Shown here one piece after another: positions 43,415 to 52,083 of a stretch of DNA of 64,000 nt. The stretch's first letter is position 1. Each line of letters opens with the position of its first letter. Below the pieces are notes generated by a model. That model worked only from the letters and a program-made list of their open reading frames with translations. It made no database searches and was not told where the DNA came from. Source of the stretch: Halobacillus sp. Marseille-Q1614 (GTDB taxonomy: Bacteria > Bacillota > Bacilli > Bacillales > Halobacillaceae); contig NZ_CADDWH010000001.1 in assembly GCF_902809865.1 (NCBI RefSeq), forward strand, positions 2,480,001 to 2,544,000, written 5' to 3'. Position numbers and translations under genes: made by a program.

Positions 43415-43651
43415 TTGGAATTACTTCCGATTATTAAAAATGCAGGATTTACACAAGCCCAGTTTACGGATAATGATGGAAATGACTGCAGTTTCTTATT
43501 AGAAACCATTCATTCGAATGATCAACTTTTTCACCATCTTAAAATTGTTCCCACAACGGTACAATACTTCCCCTTAGAAAGACACCCTTACCTTTATTGT
43601 ATTGAAAAAGAAAAAACTTTGAAAATTAAGTTATTAAAACAGGTTCTTTAA
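43415..43651 (+). CDS. Small uncharacterised protein
   Basis: A 78-residue soluble protein starting at TTG with AAGGAG seven bases before it. No family recognised. It precedes the M50-like protease gene by 70 bp on the same strand and may be cotranscribed with it. Confidence 0.5.
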   Translation: MELLPIIKNAGFTQAQFTDNDGNDCSFLLETIHSNDQLFHHLKIVPTTVQYFPLERHPYLYCIEKEKTLKIKLLKQVL

Positions 43652-43720
43652 AACCTCCTTTTTCATAAGACAAACATCCTCTCCTTATAGGTCTATTCAC
43701 TCATTTGTTTGGAGGTTTTT

Positions 43721-44200
43721 ATGTTTACTCTCAGTGATATCCCCATGTTTTTTGTGAATTTCTTTTTGATTCTGCCCATCGTAACCCTTGTCCATGAAGC
43801 AGGTCACGTATTTACGGCCAGGTTATTTGGCGGAAAAATAAAATTTTGTATAGGTACCGGAAAAACCCTTTTTAATATCGGGCCTTTAGAAATAAAGAAA
43901 AAGTATTTCATGGAGGGATGGTGCCAATATGAAGCTTTGTCCTATAACAAAACATGGGCTCATGTTTCTATTTATTTGGCAGGAAGTCTCTTTAACCTGA
44001 TCGTCATATTAATTATGAATTATTTAATTACTATAGACGTATTGCCGGCGACGTTATTCTTTTATCAGTATGCCTATTTTTCTATTTACTTTATTTTCTT
44101 TTCCTTATTCCCTTATCGAAATGATGATGGAAAGCCGAGTGATGGCATGGCCATCCACGATGTCATTCGATACGGCAAAGCCGCGGATCCAATTGACTAA
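43721..44200 (+). CDS. Compact M50-like membrane metalloprotease
   Basis: A 159-residue membrane protein with an HEAGH zinc motif in the first helix (LVHEAGHVFTARLFGG) and a DDGKPSDG segment near the C-terminus in the position of the third zinc ligand of site-2-type proteases. About four helices. It is shorter than typical SpoIVFB or RseP proteins and has no PDZ or CBS domain. The ATG at 43721 follows TTTGGAGG; codons upstream in the frame overlap the ribosome site. Substrate unknown. Confidence 0.75.
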   Translation: MFTLSDIPMFFVNFFLILPIVTLVHEAGHVFTARLFGGKIKFCIGTGKTLFNIGPLEIKKKYFMEGWCQYEALSYNKTWAHVSIYLAGSLFNLIVILIMNYLITIDVLPATLFFYQYAYFSIYFIFFSLFPYRNDDGKPSDGMAIHDVIRYGKAADPID

Positions 44201-44201
44201 A

Positions 44202-44235
44202 GAAAAAAGCTCTCTATAGCTAGAGAGCTTTTTTC
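44202..44235. terminator. Bidirectional terminator between convergent genes
   Basis: GAAAAAAGCTCTCTA and its complement around TAGC; A-run on one side and T-run on the other serve both the protease gene (plus) and the membrane protein gene (minus). Confidence 0.88.
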
Positions 44236-45260
44236 TATATACTAGACGGCGTCCATAAAGACTGCCATTTAGATCCTATCCATAAGATAATTTCTCCTGC
44301 GAGAAAGAAGAACACCACCCAGACCCAAATTGTGAGAAATCCTGCATGAAAATCGTACATGCTGTTTAAATAATAGGGATCTTGATGTCTCATCATCGTA
44401 AAAGCATAAAACATACCAAAGGTAAAATTCCGTGACCATTGACTAACATTATAAGTGAAAATTCCTTTTCTCCAGCCAAATCTGCGGACCCGTTTGACAG
44501 CTCTCGTTATCTCCAGCACCTCTACCCCTACTAACACCCCAAAGACAACAAGCCAAAATATGAGCATAAATAAAGGCGGCATTATTTCAGACGATACCAG
44601 TGCCAGACCAGTAATGGAAAGAGCGCCATGAATAATACAATTACTATTCGTCCAGTCTTCAGTAATGGACCATTTATGCTCTGTATAACGTTTAATGATT
44701 AAACGCACACCGAGAATATAAAAAACTAAACCTAATGACATGGCTAATATGATTACAGTATCTGGGAGAAAAGAGAACATATCCACCCATAATATAACGA
44801 GAGATTGGGTGGCCACTGTTGATAATAAGACGACCCCATGGGGCGAATGATCGGTCGGCCGCTCGAGCAGCTGTTTAAAGTTATATACGCAGCTTGCGAT
44901 GAAAAATATATAAAGACAAGTGTTTAGAACTGTAATTCCTTGCATGGCGGTTATTAACTCAGGAAAATATTTAGTGATCACTTCGCATAAAACTGCTAGG
45001 CCAGCAATCCATGTCCCCATTACAAAGGAATTTACAGGATTGTTTAGTAAAGTAACCAAAAATTCTTTTTGAAGGATTTGCCGTGTGAGAGATTTATATA
45101 CGATACCTCCAATTATGGCAAAAATAATTGTGAGAATTTGTAACATGATTCGATCCAAAAAAGGAAAGGCTTCAATGGCGGCGTACAGAAAAATTCCTAA
45201 AGCCATTATAATGGAAGCGGAAGCGGGGTTAATTTTTTTCACCTTTTCGTTATACTCCAT
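44235..45260 (-). CDS. Polytopic membrane protein, TDT/SLAC1-like
   Basis: A ~341-residue protein with about ten hydrophobic helices and few charged loops, resembling tellurite-resistance/dicarboxylate transporter or SLAC1-type channels in layout (NSFVMGTWIAGLAVL, FGMFYAFTMM). Family call is tentative. The ATG at 45260 has a GAGGG site; the longer frame would run through the TetR terminator. Confidence 0.65.
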   Translation of the reverse strand: MEYNEKVKKINPASASIIMALGIFLYAAIEAFPFLDRIMLQILTIIFAIIGGIVYKSLTRQILQKEFLVTLLNNPVNSFVMGTWIAGLAVLCEVITKYFPELITAMQGITVLNTCLYIFFIASCVYNFKQLLERPTDHSPHGVVLLSTVATQSLVILWVDMFSFLPDTVIILAMSLGLVFYILGVRLIIKRYTEHKWSITEDWTNSNCIIHGALSITGLALVSSEIMPPLFMLIFWLVVFGVLVGVEVLEITRAVKRVRRFGWRKGIFTYNVSQWSRNFTFGMFYAFTMMRHQDPYYLNSMYDFHAGFLTIWVWVVFFFLAGEIILWIGSKWQSLWTPSSI

Positions 45261-45319
45261 AGCTGCCCTCTTTTCTATACAACTTACACTTTTATGATAA
45301 GGTTTTTTATACATTAAAA

Positions 45320-45343
45320 ACGAACCCGCTTCTAAGGGTTCGT
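45320..45343 (-). terminator. Terminator of the MFS-TetR operon
   Basis: ACGAACCC and its complement around an eight-base loop, followed by five T on the minus strand, three bases after the TetR stop codon. Confidence 0.8.
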
Positions 45344-45345
45344 AC

Positions 45346-45963
45346 TTACCGTACATGAAGAGCTAATTTTAAATATTCTATAAACAATTCAGACTGTTTC
45401 TTTAACTGTATTTCTTCCTTCGGTAAGATCGCGTGGTCCAGGGCCAGTCCGTCGATAAAAGAGATAATCGACTTAGCAACTAAATCACTATCATATTTGC
45501 TGCTGAATTCTCCTTTTTTTTGACCGGCTTTTATGACATCGGCATAAAGCATAAATCCATGACGATAACGTGACTGTCCATACTTTCTTCTCCGTTGATC
45601 ATTTCTGCCGGTGATAAAGAATTCGAGATTGCTAGGAGCAAGTGGATCCATTTCATCATCTGGCTGGCCATCTTTACCGAAGATCCTCTGAAGAAGCAAA
45701 TTCCAGTAAGAATCAACTTCCCCTGCCAATATCTTTTGATTTTTAGAAATTATCTGTGTCATGTTTTCTTCTAAAATAGCTTCATATAAATCTTCTTTAT
45801 TGGAGAAGTACTGGTAAAGACCTCCCCTGCTTACCTCTGCTGCTTCCATAACATGCTTCATCGTTGTTCGTTCATATCCATGCTCAATGAAAACTCGCTT
45901 CGCAGCAGTTAAGATTTTATTTCGCCGCTGCCTCAGATGTTCCTCGCTGACTTTCGGAGACAT
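45346..45963 (-). CDS. TetR-family repressor
   Basis: A 205-residue regulator with the N-terminal TetR helix-turn-helix (ERTTMKHVMEAAEVSRGGLY) and a ligand-binding C-terminal domain. It overlaps the end of the MFS gene by 47 bp and has a GGAGGG ribosome site. Its likely operators are the ATGTCGTT palindromes around the MFS promoter, giving autoregulation. Confidence 0.92.
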   Translation of the reverse strand: MSPKVSEEHLRQRRNKILTAAKRVFIEHGYERTTMKHVMEAAEVSRGGLYQYFSNKEDLYEAILEENMTQIISKNQKILAGEVDSYWNLLLQRIFGKDGQPDDEMDPLAPSNLEFFITGRNDQRRRKYGQSRYRHGFMLYADVIKAGQKKGEFSSKYDSDLVAKSIISFIDGLALDHAILPKEEIQLKKQSELFIEYLKLALHVR

Positions 45964-47173
45964 TTTCTTCCCTCCGCTCTATTCTTTGTTTGGTTACCCA
46001 TCCGCTAAATGCGATCAAAAGCAGAAGCAACCCTGTAATGATAAACGTTGGAATGACTCCCATTACTGTAGAGAGCCAGCCCCCGAGTAAAGGTCCTATT
46101 ATCGTTGCCGTTGTCATCACACTGTTTATGACTCCAAACACTCGGCCAGTCATATGAACAGGTGTATCCACTTGTACAGCAGCCTGGAAAGGTACAAATA
46201 CTAATGCCGCTGTAAAACCAGCTGATAATGCCGTTAAAGGAACCCATACAATTGAATTTCCCATATCAAAGTATGTCAATAAAGCCATCATACCAAAACT
46301 GAGTCCGATTCCACAAACACCGAGAAGCATGAGGGAAAAAGGGGTGTAATCCGTTTTTTTAGTAAGCACAAGGCCCGATAAAAACATCCCAACCCCAGCA
46401 GCTGTAACTGCATAGCCAAATAAATCCGGGGAAGGTGAAGTAAGCTGCCTTAAAAGTACGATTATTTGAGAATCAGATAGCTGTAACACCAGCATACTCA
46501 TCCCTAAAAAGAACATTCCCACCAGCATAAACCGGTTTGATTTAATAAAGGAGAATCCAATTAATATATCTTTTTTGAAAGAACCCTTAACCTCTTCTGT
46601 TTCTCGTTCAATTTCCCTTGAGCAGGAGGATTTTGGCAAGAAAAACAAAAGAGCAGCTGAAAGAATAAAAGTAGCTGAATCAATGATAAAAACGATTTGT
46701 GCTCCAAATGCAGCTACAAGAACCCCGCTTAACAGCGGACCCATAACCTTTGTAGTAGAATCGATCATCGAGGTTATGGACATCGCACTTTTCATTTCAC
46801 CATCCCCAACTACTTCTTTCAACTTTCCATTTTTCGCAGGAACAAACAGTGCTGAAAATAAGCCGATCACAAACAAACATAAGTATATCATCCACAGCGT
46901 TTCAGCGAACGAGAGCATGAGAATCAACCCTGCGCGAACTAAGTCACTCCCGATCATCAACCCCTTACGGTTAAATCGATCGGCCATCATCCCTGCTACA
47001 GGTCCTAACAATGCCATCGGCACTGCCAAACATAAGAAAACGAGTGAAACTTGCATCGGACTAGCTTCCCACTTTAAACCGACAAGAGTAATTACAGCTA
47101 CAATACTCAACCAGTCACCAATACTCGAAATCGCTTGAGCCGACATCAGGGTTACATAGCTTTGGTTTCTCAA
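45917..47173 (-). CDS. MFS efflux transporter (MFS_3/enterobactin-exporter-like)
   Basis: A 418-residue, 12-helix major facilitator. N-terminal helix SSIGDWLSIVAVITLVGLKW and the conserved ADRFNRKGLMIGSDLVRA loop place it near macrolide/enterobactin-type exporters. The start is TTG. It is first in an operon with TetR and is expected to export the compound that relieves the repressor. Confidence 0.88.
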   Translation of the reverse strand: MRNQSYVTLMSAQAISSIGDWLSIVAVITLVGLKWEASPMQVSLVFLCLAVPMALLGPVAGMMADRFNRKGLMIGSDLVRAGLILMLSFAETLWMIYLCLFVIGLFSALFVPAKNGKLKEVVGDGEMKSAMSITSMIDSTTKVMGPLLSGVLVAAFGAQIVFIIDSATFILSAALLFFLPKSSCSREIERETEEVKGSFKKDILIGFSFIKSNRFMLVGMFFLGMSMLVLQLSDSQIIVLLRQLTSPSPDLFGYAVTAAGVGMFLSGLVLTKKTDYTPFSLMLLGVCGIGLSFGMMALLTYFDMGNSIVWVPLTALSAGFTAALVFVPFQAAVQVDTPVHMTGRVFGVINSVMTTATIIGPLLGGWLSTVMGVIPTFIITGLLLLLIAFSGWVTKQRIERREENVSESQRGTSEAAAK

Positions 47174-47205
47174 TAACCTGCTAATTTTTAGTTCCCACTC
47201 TCAAT

Positions 47206-47223
47206 AACGACATTTATGTCGTT
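47206..47223. promoter_or_regulatory. TetR operator 1
   Basis: AACGACATTTATGTCGTT is an 18-bp palindrome between the -10 box and the MFS start. Confidence 0.8.
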
Positions 47224-47234
47224 TTAATACTTTT

Positions 47235-47263
47235 ATTATATTGACACTTATGTCGTTTTGCAA
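47235..47263 (-). promoter_or_regulatory. Promoter of MFS-TetR operon with operator 2 in the spacer
   Basis: Minus strand TTGCAA (47258-47263), 17-bp spacer, TATAAT (47235-47240). The spacer (47241-47258) holds a second ATGTCGTT half-palindrome, so the repressor would occupy both the core promoter and the start region. Confidence 0.8.
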
Positions 47264-47388
47264 CTGTTTTTTAAAATTTTTTTCCTTTTGTAAAATATGG
47301 CTAAATGGCTAAAGAACTAATCTAATCGTTATTCTCTATATGTTCATGTTTTTACTAGAAGCTCCTAAATGATAATCAAACTAAAAGA

Positions 47389-47403
47389 AGCCTTTTTAAG
47401 GCT
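47389..47403 (-). terminator. Weak terminator after dedA
   Basis: AGCCTT/AAGGCT stem followed by CTTCTTTTA on the minus strand, ten bases after the DedA stop. Confidence 0.55.
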
Positions 47404-47413
47404 CCTCAAACAT

Positions 47414-48016
47414 TTATCTTCTCTTTTTTATATACATTACAACTAGAACCACAATGAGAACAGCCAATATCGTATAAATGAATTTCGAATATACATCCAT
47501 GTAGCCGACAATTTCTTCCCACGACTCGCCGACCGAGGCCCCTAAATAGACGAGAACTACATTCCATATCAGAGTTCCCAGTGTTGTAAAAACAAAGAAA
47601 ACTGCCACATTCATCTTAGACATACCTGCAGGGATCGAAATCAGGCTCCTGATTAACGGGACAAACCTGCAGAAGAAAACGGTCCACGGCCCATAACGGT
47701 CAAACCACTTGTCCGCTTTGCGCACATCCTGTTTCGTCAGTCTCAGAATATGCCCCCACTTCTCAATTATCCTTTCAAGCCTTTCTACACTTAGCAGCAG
47801 GCCGATCCCATAAAGTACTACTGCCCCAAGAACCGATCCGGCTGTAGAGGCCATCACTACTCCAAAGATACTCAAATTAGATGTAGTAGTGACAAAACCT
47901 CCAAAGGTTAAAATAACTTCTGAAGGCACCGGTGGAAAAATATTTTCAAGCGCGATCAGAACTAGAATTCCCATATATCCATAATTATTAATAATTCCCA
48001 TTAACCAATCTTCCAT
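47414..48016 (-). CDS. DedA-family membrane protein
   Basis: A 200-residue DedA/SNARE-associated (VTT-domain) protein, a family that includes undecaprenyl-phosphate and phospholipid flippases. Signatures: ENIFPPVPSEVILTFGGF near the N-terminus, GSVLGAVVLYGIG, and FFCRFVPLIRSLISIPAGMS. The ATG at 48016 follows AAGGAGG; six codons upstream are open but lack a site. Confidence 0.92.
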   Translation of the reverse strand: MEDWLMGIINNYGYMGILVLIALENIFPPVPSEVILTFGGFVTTTSNLSIFGVVMASTAGSVLGAVVLYGIGLLLSVERLERIIEKWGHILRLTKQDVRKADKWFDRYGPWTVFFCRFVPLIRSLISIPAGMSKMNVAVFFVFTTLGTLIWNVVLVYLGASVGESWEEIVGYMDVYSKFIYTILAVLIVVLVVMYIKKRR

Positions 48017-48208
48017 AGTATCCTCCTTAGGCATCAGGACAAGTTATACTCATAATACAACGAAAACCAGTTTTTTTGATAGAATTTTCCAAATGAACGA
48101 AAATCTTTACAAACCCACTCCATTTTAAAAACATGTTTATGTACTCTATTACCTGGATATATAACATACTAGTTAACAAAATAAGTAAAATTAAGGAGAT
48201 GATGTAAG

Positions 48209-48397
48209 ATGGCAGATCGTTACAAGACAGGAGAAAAAGCACCAGAAAGCGGCACTTACGAATTTGACGGTTTAACAGACGGCAGAAAAAACAGCAACCC
48301 TACAGAAGATGAAAAACACGTTAAGCTTGAAAGCGGAGAAACTTTCCCGCCGCTTCGTTCCAGCAAAGAAGCAGCCTACTGGAAAAAAGTTAAATAA
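48209..48397 (+). CDS. YjzC-like small protein
   Basis: A 62-residue hydrophilic protein (RYKTGEKAPESGTYEFDGL, KLESGETFPPLRSSKEA) similar in pattern to YjzC of Bacillus, function unknown. AAGGAGATGATGTAAG precedes the ATG. It may come from a sporulation or stationary-phase gene set, but nothing here shows that. Confidence 0.8.
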   Translation: MADRYKTGEKAPESGTYEFDGLTDGRKNSNPTEDEKHVKLESGETFPPLRSSKEAAYWKKVK

Positions 48398-48559
48398 TTG
48401 ATCGTACAATCCCCTGCTCTATAGTTTACGCTGCAAGAGTGATAAAATCGAAGCGGAATTCCATTTTTTGAAAAAAGTTATTGACCTTCTACAGGAAACC
48501 GAATAATATATAACTACAGATATTGAGTAAAAAATGTGCTCACTATAGAGCGAATAACA

Positions 48560-48667
48560 CTCCAAAGGGGAGTAGCTTACAGTTATGTCGACAATACGTG
48601 ACGATTGGTCACCGGCTTAACTGGCAACATTAAGTTGTTTGCGAGACCTTTGCCATCATGGTAAAGG
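48560..48667 (+). promoter_or_regulatory. yybP-ykoY manganese riboswitch aptamer and switching helix
   Basis: The conserved AAAGGGGAGTAGC loop (from 48564) and GAGACCTTTGCC (48643-48654) frame the aptamer; CAAAGG at 48563-48568 pairs with CCTTTG at 48647-48652 as P1. The following GGTAAAGG (48660-48667) can pair either with CCTTTGCC (48647) or with CCTTTACC (48690). It is a known Mn2+-sensing class and sits before terC, a usual partner. Confidence 0.93.
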
Positions 48668-48685
48668 GATAAATGTACACATCCA

Positions 48686-48718
48686 AAGACCTTTACCAAA
48701 TTGGTAAAGGTCTTTTTT
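48686..48718 (+). terminator. Riboswitch-controlled terminator
   Basis: AAGACCTTTACC and its complement followed by six T. Its 5' arm CCTTTACC (48690-48697) can instead be captured by GGTAAAGG at 48660 when P1 is formed, which would allow read-through in high Mn2+. Confidence 0.88.
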
Positions 48719-48743
48719 GTTTGAATTTTAAAGGAGGAGAACG

Positions 48744-48758
48744 ATGTCAGCCTTATAA
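48744..48758 (+). other. Four-codon mini-ORF (MSAL) with strong ribosome site
   Basis: AAAGGAGGAGAACG precedes ATG TCA GCC TTA TAA, between the riboswitch terminator and terC. It could be a leader peptide or the stranded original start of terC after a short insertion: the next ~90 bp are rich in TCGCGGC-like repeats. No coding function can be assigned. Confidence 0.4.
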
Positions 48759-48875
48759 TCAGCTGTTCGCGGCGAAACTGAAAAAATAGCGGCTTTTTTG
48801 TGAAAAATCGCGGGCAAATTCAGAATTTCGCGGCTAAATCATTACCCGCAAAATAACAATAAAGGAGAAAACGAA

Positions 48876-49658
48876 TTGGACATTAGTTTATTAATGGAGT
48901 ATGGCTGGGTACTGCTCATTCTGATTGGGTTGGAAGGAATCTTGGCGGCTGACAATGCTCTCGTTATTGCCACGATGGTAAAGCACCTTCCCGAGGAAAA
49001 AAGAAAGAAAGCCTTATTTTATGGTTTAGCCGGCGCGTTTATCTTCCGCTTCGGCTCACTGTTTGTCATTTCTTACCTTGTACACATTTGGCAGGTGCAG
49101 GCCATTGGAGCCATTTACCTGATCGGTATCGCTGCTTATCACCTTTTGAAAAAACACGTTCTCAAGCCTAAGGTAAAGGAAGCTAAGTCCGTTAAAAAAG
49201 GCTCCAGCTTCTGGGGCACAGTTATTAAAGTTGAACTTGCCGACATTGCATTTGCAGTAGATTCGATCCTTGCTGCAGTTGCTCTGGCCGTTACACTTCC
49301 CGTTACGAGCATGCCAGAAATCGGCGGAATGGATGGCGGCCACTTCGCCGTCATTCTCGCTGGAGGTATTATTGGACTCGTCATTATGCGGTTTGCGGCC
49401 AGTTACTTCGTCGGCCTGATTGACCGACGTCCTGGTCTTGAAACAGCCGCTTACTTAATCGTTGCCTGGGTAGGCGTTAAGCTTGCTGTTTATACGCTCG
49501 CCCATCCGGAACTGGCCGTTTTAGCAGAAGGCTTCGCCAAGAGTGTTCCGTGGAAAATCACATTTTGGTCTGTTCTTCTTATGATTGGTGTCTCCGGCTG
49601 GTTCTTATCGAAAGAAGATAAAAAGGTCGACACGAAGAAGACTGCTGCCCAGAATTGA
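48876..49658 (+). CDS. TerC-family membrane protein (Mn exporter type, YkoY-like)
   Basis: A 260-residue protein with about seven helices and the TerC acidic metal-site segments EGILAADNALVIATMV and ELADIAFAVDSILAAVAL. Under Mn-riboswitch control it should export Mn2+ or deliver it to secreted enzymes, as shown for B. subtilis TerC homologues. The start is TTG with AAAGGAG eight bases before it. Confidence 0.93.
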   Translation: MDISLLMEYGWVLLILIGLEGILAADNALVIATMVKHLPEEKRKKALFYGLAGAFIFRFGSLFVISYLVHIWQVQAIGAIYLIGIAAYHLLKKHVLKPKVKEAKSVKKGSSFWGTVIKVELADIAFAVDSILAAVALAVTLPVTSMPEIGGMDGGHFAVILAGGIIGLVIMRFAASYFVGLIDRRPGLETAAYLIVAWVGVKLAVYTLAHPELAVLAEGFAKSVPWKITFWSVLLMIGVSGWFLSKEDKKVDTKKTAAQN

Positions 49659-49663
49659 AAATA

Positions 49664-49695
49664 GGCTCCGCCTCGATGGGTGGAGCCCTTCTTTT
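49664..49695. terminator. Bidirectional terminator between terC and the kinase gene
   Basis: GGCTCCGCC and GGTGGAGCC form a stem followed by TTCTTTT on the plus strand; the minus strand also ends in a T-rich stretch, serving the convergent two-component operon. Confidence 0.75.
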
Positions 49696-49724
49696 ATGGA
49701 ACCAGTTTCATTCCAATGTTTTCT

Positions 49725-50792
49725 CTAAATTGGAAGCTTTACTACAAAGTGATGCATTTTCCCATCGCTTTCCAAGTAAATGGTGCCCGCATGACGTTCA
49801 ATAATTTCTTTACTAATCGCCAGCCCAAGTCCTGTTCCTCCAGTTTGACGGTTTCGGGAAGGGTCCAGACGATAGAGCCGTTCAAAAATTTTTTCATGAG
49901 CGTCTTCCGGAATCTCCTGCCCCGGGCCTTTGACAGAAAGTACGTAATCTTTTTCCTCCCTTATCCCTTTTAGTTTTACAGGACCTTCACCTTCATAGTA
50001 ACTGAGTGCGTTACTTAATAGATTGATCAGCACCTGCTGGATAGCTCGGCGGTCTACATACAGCTCAGCAGGAACAGCATCCACTGTTAAATCTACGCCT
50101 TTTCGCTCAAACTCCAGCTGAAACAGCTGATTCACATGCTGGATGACTTCAACTACCTGTACTTTCTCCGGTGTTATCGGAGAACCTCCTGCACTTCCAT
50201 CCCACTCTTTTATCCAGTCTATTTTACTGAGCAAATCTGTAATCCGGTCAGTTTCATCAGCCAGAGATTGATAGATATCAGGACTTCCATCAATAACTCC
50301 TTTATTTAACGCTTCTAGATAGCCCCGCAAATTAGATAGAGGTGTGCGTAATTCGTGGGACATATCGCTGAGCATCCTATTTCTCACTTCTTCATTTTTT
50401 TGCAGTTGTTGATTTAAGTGGTTGAAATGATGAACGAGCTGGCCGATCTCATCGCGTTTACGGGAGACATCGATCTGATCAGGATAGCGGCCATTTTGAA
50501 TATCCTGAACAGACTGTTTTAACTTTTCAATAGGGCGAAGCATCGATCTGGTTACTTTCCAGTACATGAATCCTCCGATGAAAATCGCCACACCACTAGT
50601 TACCCAGAAGTATCGAAGCAACTCATTAGAGAATCCGGTTTGTCGGGCACTTTCTACCCCATTGATATCCCCAACTAAAAAGCAGGCAGTTTGGTATATC
50701 GTTAATCCAGTAAATAAAATAAAACATATCAGAATAATAATATTAATGAGTGTCAGCCGTACACGCAGGTTTGAAGCAAGAGACTTATTCAT
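49725..50792 (-). CDS. Sensor histidine kinase
   Basis: A ~355-residue membrane kinase: two N-terminal helices with a short (~40-residue) outer loop, HAMP (about 80-130), HisKA with phospho-accepting His146 in MSHELRTPLSNL, and a HATPase domain with NLLSNAL, GxG and GTGLGLAIS. The ATG at 50792 overlaps the regulator's stop region. The small outer loop suggests sensing in or near the membrane. It is the last gene of an operon with ccdA- and resA-like genes, so a redox or envelope thiol signal is plausible. Confidence 0.9.
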   Translation of the reverse strand: MNKSLASNLRVRLTLINIIILICFILFTGLTIYQTACFLVGDINGVESARQTGFSNELLRYFWVTSGVAIFIGGFMYWKVTRSMLRPIEKLKQSVQDIQNGRYPDQIDVSRKRDEIGQLVHHFNHLNQQLQKNEEVRNRMLSDMSHELRTPLSNLRGYLEALNKGVIDGSPDIYQSLADETDRITDLLSKIDWIKEWDGSAGGSPITPEKVQVVEVIQHVNQLFQLEFERKGVDLTVDAVPAELYVDRRAIQQVLINLLSNALSYYEGEGPVKLKGIREEKDYVLSVKGPGQEIPEDAHEKIFERLYRLDPSRNRQTGGTGLGLAISKEIIERHAGTIYLESDGKMHHFVVKLPI

Positions 50793-50793
50793 C

Positions 50794-51480
50794 TTATTGA
50801 GCAGCAAATTTATACCCCATTCCTCTTACAGTCACAATCCGCTTTGGATAACTCGAATCGGATTCAATTTTTCTCCTCAGCTTTTTGACATGGGCGTCAA
50901 TCGTGCGTGGGAAAATTTCAGCTTCATCATGGGGGTGAATATAGTCCATCAGCTGTTCCCGGCTGAAAACCTGGCCAGGGTTTTCCATCAGCAGATAAAG
51001 CAAATTAAACTCATAGGAGGTGAGCTTTACTTGCTTCCCATTCAGCCAGACTTCACCTTTTCTAGGTTTAATCACAAGCCCGTCATGCACTATTTTCTGA
51101 CAGAGGCGTCCTGTTCGACGCAGAACTGCCTCCACATGAGCCATAAGTTCTTCAGGACTGAACGGTTTTGTCATATAATCATCTGCTCCAAGGCGCAAAC
51201 CTGAGATCTTTTCATCGGTACGCGCTTTAGCCGACAGCATAATAACAGCTGGATCCTCCGGGGTTGCTTCGCTTTTAACCCATTTGAAAAAATCCTCTCC
51301 ACTTACATTTGGAAGCATTAAGTCCAAAATAATTAAACAGGGAGAATGCTTTAAATAGAGGTCTTTTGCTTCTACCCCATCATACGCCTGCAATGTGTCA
51401 TAATGGTCACCTTCTAAGTACAGCTTTATTAAATTCGAAATCTTAGCGTCGTCTTCTACGATTAAGACTTTCGGGTTCAT
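50794..51480 (-). CDS. OmpR-family response regulator
   Basis: A 228-residue regulator: receiver with phospho-acceptor Asp53 (LIILDLMLP), Thr/Ser and Lys of the switch present (MLSAKA, MTKPFSPEEL), and a C-terminal winged helix (FSREQLMDYIHPHD, VTVRGMGYKF). It lies 17 bp after the ResA-like gene and just before its kinase. Confidence 0.94.
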   Translation of the reverse strand: MNPKVLIVEDDAKISNLIKLYLEGDHYDTLQAYDGVEAKDLYLKHSPCLIILDLMLPNVSGEDFFKWVKSEATPEDPAVIMLSAKARTDEKISGLRLGADDYMTKPFSPEELMAHVEAVLRRTGRLCQKIVHDGLVIKPRKGEVWLNGKQVKLTSYEFNLLYLLMENPGQVFSREQLMDYIHPHDEAEIFPRTIDAHVKKLRRKIESDSSYPKRIVTVRGMGYKFAAQ

Positions 51481-51496
51481 CGTTACGCCTCATTTC

Positions 51497-52072
51497 TTAG
51501 AGTTCTTCATAACGCTGCATCATAATATCATAATTCATGGCACCAAGCATAACAGACTGCACCTTTCCTTCGGGGTCAATGAACACAGATGTTGGAACAG
51601 GACCAACCTGATACAATCCCATAACATCTAAATCTTTATCCATTAGTATTGGAAAGGTTAAGCCAAAATCTTGGACAAATGGATCAACGTCCATTCGGGA
51701 GCTTTCTGTTTCTGTTAAGTTGACAGCTAAAATTTCTATGTCAGTGTCTTCATAAAACTTCTGCATGTCCGGCATTTCAGCACGGCAAGGAGGACACCAT
51801 GTCGCCCAGAAATTAACGAGAACCTTTTCCCCTCTGTAGTCAGACAGCTTTACAGTTTCCCCTTCTAAAGTTTCTAAAGTAAACTCCGGTGCTGTCTCCC
51901 CTTCCTGAATGCCTGAAGACGGATTCGATTCACCGTCCCCTTCGGCTGTCATTTTCACTTCTTCGGATTCATCCGTGGCTTCTGGCACTGCCTGCTTTTG
52001 ACCGCCGGCATAATCATAAATGGCCCACCCAAATAATGCCGTCATAACAGCGACAACAATCCATTTTTTCAT
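51497..52072 (-). CDS. ResA/TlpA-like membrane-anchored thiol-disulfide oxidoreductase
   Basis: A 191-residue protein: N-terminal helix anchor, an acidic Ser/Glu linker, then a thioredoxin-fold domain with the WCPPC active site (VNFWATWCPPCRAEMPD). Proteins of this type reduce apocytochrome c or sporulation protein thiols on the outer face. It follows the CcdA-like gene by a few bases, its expected electron donor. The ATG at 52072 has AGGAG eight bases before it. Confidence 0.92.
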   Translation of the reverse strand: MKKWIVVAVMTALFGWAIYDYAGGQKQAVPEATDESEEVKMTAEGDGESNPSSGIQEGETAPEFTLETLEGETVKLSDYRGEKVLVNFWATWCPPCRAEMPDMQKFYEDTDIEILAVNLTETESSRMDVDPFVQDFGLTFPILMDKDLDVMGLYQVGPVPTSVFIDPEGKVQSVMLGAMNYDIMMQRYEEL

Positions 52073-52083
52073 AATTTCCACTC

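Noticed and set aside
44235-45356. Longer start for the membrane protein at 45356
   Set aside because: The extra N-terminus runs through the TetR terminator and lacks a ribosome site; the ATG at 45260 has one.
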